From CAZHWT01 sp964536215 (GTDB taxonomy: Bacteria > Patescibacteriota > CAZHWT01), in assembly GCA_964536215.1 (NCBI GenBank), contig CAZHWT010000024.1, positions 1-20,271 of the forward strand: 20,271 nucleotides of DNA. The letters run 5' to 3'. Shown here piece after piece: positions 13,690 to 20,059 of this stretch. Made by a program: the position numbers and the translations under genes. The number at the start of each line of letters is the position of its first letter. The first letter of the stretch is position 1. The notes beneath the pieces were generated by a model. The model was not told the DNA's origin, did no database searches, and saw only the letters and a list, made by a program, of their open reading frames with translations.

Positions 13690-14147
13690 AGTGAGCGGTC
13701 TTTTTGGCGGAATATCCAGCAAGGTAAGGCTACCACGACCAGAACGACAAGCAAAGGGGCAAGGGTCAGGTAAGGCCAGTACTGAATAGTGAGGTGATTA
13801 GTGTCAATTAGTTGTTGAAAAAGGGGTTTGACTGCTACTACCCCAACGGCCCAAATGGTTGGCCAGTACCATTTGGCACGGGGCCGACCAAGCAACCATT
13901 GTAATGTAGCGCCAGAAATGGTCATAAAGACTATCCAAAATCCAAACGGGGTGGCTGAGGCTAGGTCTATTCCGGCACCAGCGGCAATAGCAGCACTAAT
14001 TAGCAAAGACGGTCGAAAGTGGCTAAAAATGGCTAGAGTTACTATCACTATTGGCCATGTGCTGCCAGAAAATTGCAGCCAGGGAAAGGCAATGGTCTGG
14101 AATAGGCCGAAGGCGAAGAAGGTGGTGAGGGTGATTAGACGAGACAT
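13686..14147 (-). CDS. mreD: Rod shape-determining protein MreD (153 aa)
   Basis: Small integral membrane protein of the elongasome, identified mainly by position between mreC and mrdA and by hydrophobicity. About five membrane segments are visible (ITLTTFFAFGLFQTIAF, WPIVIVTLAIF, LISAAIAAGAGIDLA, FWIVFMTISGATL, and TLAPLLVVLVVVALP). Length is typical for the family. The stop overlaps the mrdA start (ATGA), indicating translational coupling. No SD is seen; the ATG is preceded by a CACCACCCACC repeat word. Sequence divergence is usual for MreD. Confidence 0.88.
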   Translation of the reverse strand: MSRLITLTTFFAFGLFQTIAFPWLQFSGSTWPIVIVTLAIFSHFRPSLLISAAIAAGAGIDLASATPFGFWIVFMTISGATLQWLLGRPRAKWYWPTIWAVGVVAVKPLFQQLIDTNHLTIQYWPYLTLAPLLVVLVVVALPCWIFRQKDRSL

Positions 14148-14215
14148 GGTGGGTGGTGAGTGCGAATGGTGGGTGGTGAAGTATTATCCAATCACTACCC
14201 ACTACTCACGACTGA
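14148..14215. repeat. GTGGGTGGTGA / CACTACCCACTACTCAC array between mreC and mreD
   Basis: GGTGGGTGGTGAG occurs twice in near-identical form at 14148-14179. CACTACCCACTACTCAC (14192-14208) reads on the minus strand as GTGAGTA, GTGGGTA, GTG heptamers and includes the mreC TGA stop (14206-14208). The same heptamers occur at 18306-18334 on plus. Confidence 0.8.
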
Positions 14216-14982
14216 CTAATAAAGACGAATTCCAATTTGCGAATATCCCAAAGGAGGTTGACGGTGGCGGTTTGAAAGACTTGATTGGGTTGATTGTTAA
14301 TTTGGCCGACTTTGCCGACGACAATTCCAGCAGGATAGAGGCCACCGTCGGCGCTGGTTTCGATGGTATCACCTTCTACTAACTCATCGGTGGGCAGCAC
14401 TTGGGTCAGCTTGGCGGTCAGGTTATAGTTTCCTTCGACTACGCCTTTGGTAACCTGTTCACCATGCCGGATATTGACCGGTATTGCGCTGCCTAGCGAG
14501 GTTGGTAATTGAATTAGGCTAGTTCGATCGGCGATTTGCTTGACTCGGCCGACCAATATGCCCTCACTTTGGACAATTTGTCCTATCTGCAGCTTGTCGC
14601 GACTACCTTTGTTAATAAGTAAATATGACGTATTGTCCTGCTGAACTAATCCGGCCGTCTGAGCCATTATGATATCTTTTTTATCGTTTGTATATAGTCC
14701 TAGAGCTTTTTTAAGGGCTTGATTCTCGCGTTGGTCGGCCTGTAGCTGACTGACCTGGGCCAGTAGTTTATTGCGTTCAGTCGCCAGTCGATCGCGGTCT
14801 CGTGTTAGTTGCTTGATGTCGCTAAACCAAGTGGTAAATCCGGCTAGATTGCGCACCGAGTTGGTCACGGCCAGGCGGAACGGCATGGTGTTATTGGCTA
14901 CCCAGAGAGGTCCAGCAGCGATGCCAATGAGTAGGACAACCAGCACAATGAGTAGTGGTGCAGCAATTAATTGTGGCTTCAT
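14206..14982 (-). CDS. mreC: Rod shape-determining protein MreC (258 aa)
   Basis: Bitopic elongasome scaffold linking MreB filaments to PBP2. One membrane helix lies at ~7-30 (APLLIVLVVLLIGIAAG). A coiled coil follows at ~55-95 (RDRLATERNKLLAQVSQLQ), then the beta-rich periplasmic domain with QDNTSYLLINKGSRDKLQIGQ and GLYPAGIVVGKVGQI near the C-terminus. Length is near the family norm. The ATG overlaps the mreB stop (ATGA) and has AAGGGAG right before it. The TGA stop lies within a GTGAGTAGTGGG repeat. Confidence 0.96.
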   Translation of the reverse strand: MKPQLIAAPLLIVLVVLLIGIAAGPLWVANNTMPFRLAVTNSVRNLAGFTTWFSDIKQLTRDRDRLATERNKLLAQVSQLQADQRENQALKKALGLYTNDKKDIIMAQTAGLVQQDNTSYLLINKGSRDKLQIGQIVQSEGILVGRVKQIADRTSLIQLPTSLGSAIPVNIRHGEQVTKGVVEGNYNLTAKLTQVLPTDELVEGDTIETSADGGLYPAGIVVGKVGQINNQPNQVFQTATVNLLWDIRKLEFVFISQS

Positions 14983-16022
14983 GCTCCCTTCTTTCTGATG
15001 GGCAAAGCTAGCTGGGCTAGCAGTTTGGGGTCGTCGAGCAGCTTGGCTGTCCCCTGAACTACGGCATCTAGCGGTTGGGCAGCGATGTGCACGGGCATGT
15101 CTAAGGCCTTAGCAAAGTATTCTTCTATACCAGCCAACAAGGCTCCGCCGCCAGCGAGCGTAAGTCCGGATTGAGTAATATCGGCTGAAAGTTCGGGAGG
15201 TGTTTCTTCTAAGACCTCCTGAACGAGCGATTTGAGCTGATCCAGCATAGGAATGAGGGCTAGTTTAATTTCGTCAGCTGTAATGTGGACGGCTTTAGGT
15301 AAGCCTGTAACCATGTCGCGGCCGCGCATAATCATGGCTTGGTTATCCTGTTCGGCCATTTGAACTTTAAGCGCCTCAGCTGTTTGTTCTCCGATATGGA
15401 GTTGGTAGCTGTCGCGGGCAAAGTTAATGATGGCTTGGTCCATTTCCCATCCGGCGACTGGTACTGATCGATTAACGACTAGGCCATCCAAAGACACGAC
15501 GGCTATCTCTGTGGTTCCCCCACCAATATCAATTAGTAGCCGACCTCTAACATCGCCATTGAGCAGCCCACTGCCGAGAGCTGAAGCCATGGATTCGTCA
15601 ACCAGATATGCGACCCGAGCACCGGCGGCTAAGGCGGCGTCTACGACAGCCCGGCGCTCGACCTCGGTAATACGAGCCGGTACGCCAATTACAACGCGGG
15701 GCTTGGGTAGCTTGCGCCATTGGCCATATGACTGGTGGACTTGGGTGAGCAGGGTATGAATAAGATTTTGGGCAGCTTCGAAGTCGGCAATAGCACCGCT
15801 GGCAATTGGTCGAATTGTCCGAATTGTTTCAGGTGTGCGGCCGATCATTTCTTTAGCCTTACTGCCTACGGCGACGGTGTGTTTATGCTTACGGTGCTGG
15901 GCAACCACAGTTGGCTCATTGACCGCGATGCCCTGACCCTTGATGTAGACTAAGGTGTTGGCGGTGCCTAGATCGATGCCGATATCGAGAGTAATGAGAT
16001 TCCAGAGAGGGTTTGAGAACAT
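14979..16022 (-). CDS. mreB: Rod shape-determining actin-like protein MreB (347 aa)
   Basis: Bacterial actin homologue that polymerises under the membrane with ATP and directs wall synthesis. Phosphate loop 1 is DIGIDLGTANTLVY (~13-26). Phosphate 2 is LLIDIGGGTTEIAVVS (~162-177). The adenosine motif LTLAGGGALLAGI (~287-299) is present. EPTVVAQ and AKEMIGRTP are also typical. First gene of mreB-mreC-mreD-mrdA. No SD is visible; the 5' flank is a CCAACAACC / GTAACC repeat tract, and def lies divergently beyond it. The C-terminus ends IRKKGA, overlapping mreC. Confidence 0.97.
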   Translation of the reverse strand: MFSNPLWNLITLDIGIDLGTANTLVYIKGQGIAVNEPTVVAQHRKHKHTVAVGSKAKEMIGRTPETIRTIRPIASGAIADFEAAQNLIHTLLTQVHQSYGQWRKLPKPRVVIGVPARITEVERRAVVDAALAAGARVAYLVDESMASALGSGLLNGDVRGRLLIDIGGGTTEIAVVSLDGLVVNRSVPVAGWEMDQAIINFARDSYQLHIGEQTAEALKVQMAEQDNQAMIMRGRDMVTGLPKAVHITADEIKLALIPMLDQLKSLVQEVLEETPPELSADITQSGLTLAGGGALLAGIEEYFAKALDMPVHIAAQPLDAVVQGTAKLLDDPKLLAQLALPIRKKGA

Positions 16023-16293
16023 GGGGTGGGGTTGTTGGTTGTTGGTTACTTGGCTACTTAGTTACTTTCCGCCAGAGGCGGACAGGAGTTACTTGGAGAG
16101 AGTCTGCGGGAAAGTTTGCTCGTTTGCACGTTTGCTCGCAAGAAGATGTTACTCCACAAGTGCTCGTTATTTTATGGCGTAATTCGGTTCATTGAATTGC
16201 TAAATGCTATTCGATCGAATAAACAAATTGACGAACGAGTGAATTACCTGTTTCTATTGTACAATGCGCCATTATCTTAGCATTCGGCCGTCT
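16023..16293. other. mreB-def divergent spacer: repeats, hairpin and two palindromes
   Basis: Contains ACTTGGCT/ACTTAGTT octamers (16047-16068), the hairpin TCCGCC-AGA-GGCGGA (16068-16082), a TTTGCTCG/TTTGCACG octamer array (16115-16138), and two perfect palindromes, TATTCGATCGAATA (16208-16221) and ATTGTACAAT (16256-16265). A confident mreB promoter was not found; TACAAT on the minus strand inside the second palindrome is the best -10. Confidence 0.6.
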
Positions 16294-16323
16294 TTGACGC
16301 AATGTCAGGGATTTTGCTATACT
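16294..16323 (+). promoter_or_regulatory. Promoter for the 39-aa peptide gene and def
   Basis: TTGACG, 18-bp spacer ending in TGC, then TATACT. The predicted start is ~30 nt before the first ATG. Confidence 0.7.
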
Positions 16324-16361
16324 TTGGCTGTTAACAGGCCAAATTATGGTTTGAGAATAGT

Positions 16362-16481
16362 ATGAGCTGGTTATTATTGTTATTTGATATTGCTGTTATT
16401 ACGGCCATTGTGGCGCTGACGGTTGGACCACGGCGTTTTTGGCGCTGGGTTAAGCGTCTGCCGGGAATGGTGGGCCGCTAA
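16362..16481 (+). CDS. Single-pass membrane micropeptide upstream of def (39 aa)
   Basis: Too short for usual ORF calling. It begins MSWLLLLFDIAVITAIVALT, one membrane helix with Nout or Nin not resolved, followed by a basic, Trp-containing tail (RRFWRWVKRLP). The TAA stop overlaps the def ATG as TAATG, and a good promoter lies just upstream, so it would be the first cistron of the def transcript. GAG about 8 nt before the ATG is only a weak SD. It may be a real membrane peptide or a leader ORF that couples translation of def. No family is recognised. Confidence 0.6.
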   Translation: MSWLLLLFDIAVITAIVALTVGPRRFWRWVKRLPGMVGR

Positions 16482-16981
16482 TGTCTTTACCAGAAATTGT
16501 GGTTGTGCCCCACCCTTCTCTACGGGAGAAGTTGACCGATGTGACTGTCTTTGACCAAGACCTAGCTGATTTAGCTGCCACCATGATTGCGGTGATGCAC
16601 AAGGCTAACGGAGTTGGACTAGCGGCTAATCAAATTGATCGGCCAGTTAGAATGTTTGTGTATGGCTTTGATGAAGCGCAGCCGGTTAATGGTGTGGCTG
16701 GTACGCCAGTAGAGCCGACGGCTGTGGTTAACCCGGTTATTACTCCGATTGGTAATCAGACGAACGAGGATGAGGAAGGTTGTTTGTCTATTCCAAATCT
16801 GTACGGACCAGTAGTGCGAGCTAGTCGTATCCGATTGCAAGCGGTTGATGTGACCGGAAAACCGATTGATCGGGAATTGCGGGATTATGAAGCTAGAGTG
16901 GTGCAGCATGAAACAGACCACTTGAACGGGGTGTTGTTTTTGGATAAGGTGAGCAATCCGACTAAGTTGCGTAGAACTTAA
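16481..16981 (+). CDS. def: Peptide deformylase (166 aa)
   Basis: Removes the formyl group from nascent proteins at the ribosome exit. All three signature motifs are intact: GVGLAANQ (44-51), EGCLS (99-103, metal ligand Cys101) and HETDH (143-147, ligands His143 and His147, catalytic Glu144). Length is typical. The start overlaps the stop of the 39-aa ORF. fmt, encoding the enzyme that adds the formyl group, lies 165 bp downstream on the same strand, as in many bacteria. Confidence 0.97.
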   Translation: MSLPEIVVVPHPSLREKLTDVTVFDQDLADLAATMIAVMHKANGVGLAANQIDRPVRMFVYGFDEAQPVNGVAGTPVEPTAVVNPVITPIGNQTNEDEEGCLSIPNLYGPVVRASRIRLQAVDVTGKPIDRELRDYEARVVQHETDHLNGVLFLDKVSNPTKLRRT

Positions 16982-17020
16982 GCGGGATGAGGGGTGAATT
17001 GTATTAGTATTTAGGGGAAA

Positions 17021-17127
17021 TTTGAAATAGTAAACCAGGAATACGAAACAGATTTAAAATTTGAAAGATAAAGGGTCCGATGTTTATCTTTTTGATTTGT
17101 TTCGTATTTTTAGATTCTGATTTGAGG
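17021..17127. repeat. Long imperfect inverted repeat between def and fmt
   Basis: AATACGAAACA (17040-17050) pairs with TGTTTCGTATT (17098-17108), and inside them AAAGATAAA (17064-17072) pairs with TTTATCTTT (17083-17091). It is built from the same GAAATACGAAAC vocabulary as 3520-3535 and 6012-6075. It could act as a def terminator (TTTTTAG follows), but the stem is A+T-rich. Confidence 0.7.
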
Positions 17128-17146
17128 TTTTACTGGTAAGGAATAT

Positions 17147-17971
17147 ATGACACCACGTATAGCTTTTTTTGGCAGTCCAATGTTTGCGGTGCCAGTACTG
17201 GAGTCGCTGCAAGAGGAGTTTGAGGTGGTTTTGGTGGTATCCCAGCCGGCTAAGCCTGGCAAGCGGCATACGGTTGAAGAGACTCCAGTGACGAAGCGAG
17301 CCATAGAGCTTGGACTGGCTGTTGCGACTCCCGATAAACTGAGGGCAGCGGATTTTAAAACTATTTTAGAGACTACTCCTGTCGATGTTGCAGTAGTAGC
17401 GGCTTATGGCAAAATTTTACCGCAGTGGCTACTGGACTGGCCGGCCAAGGGCATGATTAATGTGCATGGGTCCTTGTTGCCTCGCTATCGGGGCGCCTCC
17501 CCTATCTCGGCAGCAATTTTGGCCGGCGATGAGACGACCGGCATTACTTTTATGCAAATGAATAGCAAGATGGATGAGGGCGATATGTTGGCCACTTTTG
17601 AGATGCCTATTACACCCAACGATACTACCGCTAGCTTGACCGAGAAGTTAAGCCACTTAGCGGCCAGGCAGGTGGTTGAGGTGGTAAATGCTCGACTACA
17701 TGATGAGTTGGAAGCACTGCCTCAGCCGGAAGGAGCTAGCTATACCTCGCCACTTGAAACGGCGGACGGTGAGATTGATTTGAACAACCCGCCAGCTGAT
17801 TTAAGTCGGCGCATTCGCGCCTTTTATCCATGGCCAGGTGTGTGGGGAATGTGGCAAGGTAAGCGGGTTAAGTTGTTGCCGGAAGGGTTGGTTCAAATGG
17901 AAGGTAAAAAGGCTACGCCTTTGACTGATTTCTTACGTGGTCACGCCGATTTTCCCATTAAAATTATATAA
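17147..17971 (+). CDS. fmt: Methionyl-tRNA formyltransferase (274 aa)
   Basis: Formylates Met-tRNAi with 10-formyl-THF for initiation. The N-terminal Rossmann domain starts IAFFGSPMFAVPVL. The catalytic set is N105, H107 and D143, in NVHGSLLPRYRGASP and MDEGD, matching N106/H108/D144 of E. coli. The C-terminal OB-like domain is present but short (YTSPLETADGEIDL to the end), giving 274 aa against about 315. AAGGA lies 6 nt before the ATG. The region downstream to 18490 is repeats without a clear terminator. Confidence 0.96.
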   Translation: MTPRIAFFGSPMFAVPVLESLQEEFEVVLVVSQPAKPGKRHTVEETPVTKRAIELGLAVATPDKLRAADFKTILETTPVDVAVVAAYGKILPQWLLDWPAKGMINVHGSLLPRYRGASPISAAILAGDETTGITFMQMNSKMDEGDMLATFEMPITPNDTTASLTEKLSHLAARQVVEVVNARLHDELEALPQPEGASYTSPLETADGEIDLNNPPADLSRRIRAFYPWPGVWGMWQGKRVKLLPEGLVQMEGKKATPLTDFLRGHADFPIKII

Positions 17972-18490
17972 TACTTCTGTTTTTACTTTTAGGTAGGCTG
18001 ACGGTTGATTGTTGTACAATTGTTGTATTCTATTACTAGTTTCTAGTTATGCGAATATGCGAATAAGTAACATCCGAATGGAGCCTGTCAGCCTCTGGCT
18101 GAAATGGCAATGCGAATGCTACGAATATGCGAATATACGAATTGGGTAACAGCCGAATTACGAATGTATATGCGAATCCACGAAACACGAATGCTACGAA
18201 TGAACTGAGCCACTGTTACCAATATTCCCAATACTCCCAATACACCCAATACACCCAATACACCATTTTCCCATGACCCCTAGAATACCTAGGTGAGTGG
18301 TGAGCAGTGGGTAGTGGGTAGTGAGTAGTAAGTAGTTATGCGAATAACGAATAGACGAATAACGAACAAACCAACTAGCTAAGTAACCAAGTAACTAATA
18401 ACCAATAACCAGAGTGGCGAGTTCCGACCCTAGCGGGGCGGACAAGGGTGAGTGGTTATGCGAATAACGAATAGACGCTTGTGGGAAAAA
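17972..18490. repeat. Repeat-only spacer between fmt and rpmB (about 0.5 kb)
   Basis: No ORF. From left to right: GCGAATAT/ACGAATA units (18049-18200), a TCAGCC-AGA-GGCTGA hairpin on minus (18088-18102), a 9-bp CCCAATACA array (18227-18262), GTGGGTA/GTGAGTA heptamers (18306-18334), AAGTAACC octamers (18380-18410) and 47-bp repeat copy 2 (18412-18458). Two identical 23-bp blocks at 18335-18357 and 18455-18477 start GTTATGCGAATAACG. Confidence 0.85.
18412..18458. repeat. 47-bp hairpin repeat, copy 2
   Basis: 43 of 47 bases match 10358-10404. The hairpin TCCGACCC-TAGC-GGGGCGGA (18423-18442) has the same arms with a changed loop. A partial third copy of the right half lies at 18957-18979. Confidence 0.85.
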
Positions 18491-18496
18491 GCTAAA

Positions 18497-18518
18497 TAAA
18501 AACCCGCCGGGAGGCGGG
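18497..18518 (-). terminator. Intrinsic terminator after rpmB
   Basis: CCCGCC-TCCC-GGCGGG followed by TTTTTATTT on the minus strand, 4 nt past the TAA stop. Confidence 0.88.
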
Positions 18519-18522
18519 GCTT

Positions 18523-18855
18523 TTATTTAGCGGCTTTTTTGGCCTTAGCAGCCTTTTTAGCCTTGGGTGTTGCTTTCTTTGGTGTGGGATTAATCTTGGC
18601 CTTAGGAGCAGCAACAGCGGCCTTTTCTGGCTTTTGGTTGGCTGGCTGGTCTTTCCAGCGCTTGAGTAAGCCGCGGCGTTTGAGTTCTTTAAGATCGTCG
18701 GCGCAAACCCGAATACTGATAAAGTTGGCATTGGAATGGGCCAATTTTACCGAACGCAAATTGGGATGCTGACGCATTTTGGTTTTGTTGTGGGCGTGGC
18801 TGACATTAAATCCAACTAATGGGCCGCGGCCGCAGATATCACAGGTATAAGCCAT
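18523..18855 (-). CDS. rpmB: Large ribosomal subunit protein L28 with Lys/Ala tail (110 aa)
   Basis: 50S component. The L28 core spans residues 1-65: CDICGRGPLVGFNVSHAHNK, then the basic RQHPNLRSVKL segment and ISIRVCADDLK. Cys5 and Cys8 (CDIC) with Cys52 suggest remnants of a zinc-binding (C+) form, but a fourth ligand is not obvious. About 40 residues of Lys/Ala/Pro-rich tail follow, comparable to the S2 tail in this window. The SD is weak (TAGGA 13 nt upstream). It is a single gene with its own terminator, opposite in direction to its neighbours. Confidence 0.95.
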   Translation of the reverse strand: MAYTCDICGRGPLVGFNVSHAHNKTKMRQHPNLRSVKLAHSNANFISIRVCADDLKELKRRGLLKRWKDQPANQKPEKAAVAAPKAKINPTPKKATPKAKKAAKAKKAAK

Positions 18856-18943
18856 AACGATAAATAAATCCTAAGCTACAAGTTACAAGATCCAAACGTA
18901 AGTGTTAAGGTCTAAAGTATTAATTATAAATTTCAAATTACAG

Positions 18944-18979
18944 GTCTGCTTTTAAGGGCGGACAGGGGTGAGCGGTAAT
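18944..18979. repeat. Partial copy of the 47-bp repeat with a different left arm
   Basis: GTCTGC (18944-18949) pairs with GCGGAC (18958-18963, one G-T pair), followed by AGGGGTGAGCGGTAA. The right half matches copies 1 and 2 at 21 of 23 positions. Confidence 0.65.
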
Positions 18980-19004
18980 GGTATACTGGATTCTCTACCC
19001 AGCT

Positions 19005-19019
19005 GTCAGGTTACCTGAC
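19005..19019. promoter_or_regulatory. Inverted repeat upstream of the second M50 protease
   Basis: GTCAGG-TTA-CCTGAC is a perfect 6-bp inverted repeat 55 bp before the gene. A TATACT (18982-18987) lies just upstream, so this may be an operator or the start of a leader hairpin. Confidence 0.35.
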
Positions 19020-19074
19020 GAGCGGGTTTTACTATACCAGATTACTTCTGAGTATGCAACTGCTTTAATCTACT

Positions 19075-19707
19075 ATGCTGCTTTCCAACGATTTGCTGAT
19101 GACACTTTTATTCTATGGGCTATTTATCTACAGCGTAGTGTTGCACGAGATTGCCCATGGGTACGTAGCCTATCGTTTGGGTGACTGGACGGCTAAGTTG
19201 GACGGACGCTTGACACTTAACCCTTTACCGCACGTTGATCCTCTGGGTACGATTTTACTGCCGTTAGGCTTAAATCTACTAGGATCTCCCGTTGTATTTG
19301 GTTGGGCTAAGCCGGTGCCCGTAAACTGGTTTAATCTACGCGGCGGTGAGCGGAGTTACATGCTGGTGGCAGTGGCTGGAATAGTGGTCAACCTAGCTAT
19401 CGCCATACTTGGGAGTATTGCTATTCGCTTGCTGATGATTTACTCCCCCGCCTCAATTCTGATTTATCTGCTGTATATGCTGGTATCCTCTAACGTTTTG
19501 CTGGCCATTTTTAACTTGTTACCCATTCCGCCTCTGGATGGCTCCCGGCTACTGCGGGGCCTGTTGCCGTCTCAGTATAAGCTTTTTATGGATCAGCTAG
19601 AGCCTTACGGCTTCTTTATTCTGTTTATGTGTTTGCTGAGCCTACAAGGCTTGCTGTGGCAAGTGGTTAGTACGGTGGTTGGAGTATTGACCGGGCTGCC
19701 GTTTTGA
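19075..19707 (+). CDS. M50 family site-2 protease without PDZ domain (210 aa)
   Basis: Predicted intramembrane zinc protease of the short YwhC-like M50 type. HEIAH is at residues 24-28 in a membrane helix, and NLLPIPPLDGSRLL (~154-167) gives the second-motif Asp. About five to six hydrophobic segments span the protein and no PDZ domain is present. An in-frame TAA lies 9 nt upstream of the ATG at 19075; a start at 19099 (8 residues shorter) is also possible. No SD is seen at either. Substrate unknown. It does not neighbour the PDZ-containing rseP at 2402-3490. Confidence 0.9.
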   Translation: MLLSNDLLMTLLFYGLFIYSVVLHEIAHGYVAYRLGDWTAKLDGRLTLNPLPHVDPLGTILLPLGLNLLGSPVVFGWAKPVPVNWFNLRGGERSYMLVAVAGIVVNLAIAILGSIAIRLLMIYSPASILIYLLYMLVSSNVLLAIFNLLPIPPLDGSRLLRGLLPSQYKLFMDQLEPYGFFILFMCLLSLQGLLWQVVSTVVGVLTGLPF

Positions 19708-19731
19708 GCAGATTGTCTTCTGACAATAAGC

Positions 19732-19760
19732 TTGTCTTAGTGGTGGTTATTTGATACAAT
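19732..19760 (+). promoter_or_regulatory. Promoter for the tRNA cluster
   Basis: TTGTCT, 17-bp spacer, then TACAAT. It lies about 100 bp before tRNA-Thr, with octamer repeats in between. Confidence 0.6.
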
Positions 19761-19778
19761 CGGCTACGCTACGGAACC

Positions 19779-19850
19779 GTTTGCTCGTTTGCACGTTTGC
19801 ACGTACGTGCCTGTATTTCTGGCCGACTTGTCGACTTGCCTACTGGCCTA
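19779..19850. repeat. Octamer arrays before tRNA-Thr(GGT)
   Basis: TTTGCTCG, TTTGCACG, TTTGCACG (19780-19803) share an exact 22-bp block with 16114-16135. GACTTGTC, GACTTGCC, TACTGGCC, TACTG (19825-19853) share 18 of 19 bases with 11712-11730. Confidence 0.85.
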
Positions 19851-19857
19851 CTGTTAC

Positions 19858-19932
19858 GCTGAGGTAGCTCAGTGGCAGAGCACTTCCATGGTAAGGAAGG
19901 GGTCGCGAGTTCAATCCTCGCCCTCAGCTCCA
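19858..19932 (+). tRNA. tRNA-Thr(GGT)
   Basis: Full cloverleaf: acceptor GCTGAGG/CCTCAGC, D arm GCTC...GAGC, anticodon stem CTTCC/GGAAG with loop ATGGTAA (anticodon GGT, reads ACC/ACU), T arm GCGAG-TTCAATC-CTCGC, discriminator T and an encoded CCA. Confidence 0.95.
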
Positions 19933-19959
19933 GAAGGATAAGGAACAAGGCTCAAGAGT

Positions 19960-20022
19960 CCAACAAACCAAGGTAGGCGACAAGACGTAATTTGGTTTTT
20001 GTATCTTTGTTTGGTTTGTTGG
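19960..20022. repeat. 12-bp perfect inverted repeat between tRNA-Thr and tRNA-Tyr
   Basis: CCAACAAACCAA (19960-19971) and TTGGTTTGTTGG (20011-20022) with a 39-nt spacer. It may fold in the precursor transcript between the tRNAs. Confidence 0.75.
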
Positions 20023-20059
20023 GTTGTTGAGACTTGATATTTTAAGCGTAAGCGCTTGT

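Noticed and set aside
13689..13722. mrdA start at an upstream TTG
   Set aside because: The ATG at 13689 overlaps the mreD stop as ATGA, the usual coupling arrangement, and the TTG has no SD.
13686..16022. Recoding of UGA to glycine (Gracilibacteria/Absconditabacteria code)
   Set aside because: TGA ends mreB, mreC, mreD and the second M50 protease at the expected lengths, and no in-frame TGA interrupts a core gene.
18978..19184. 68-aa plus-strand ORF before the second M50 protease
   Set aside because: It overlaps the M50 gene in another frame, has no SD and no recognisable content; the HExxH frame is clearly the coding one.
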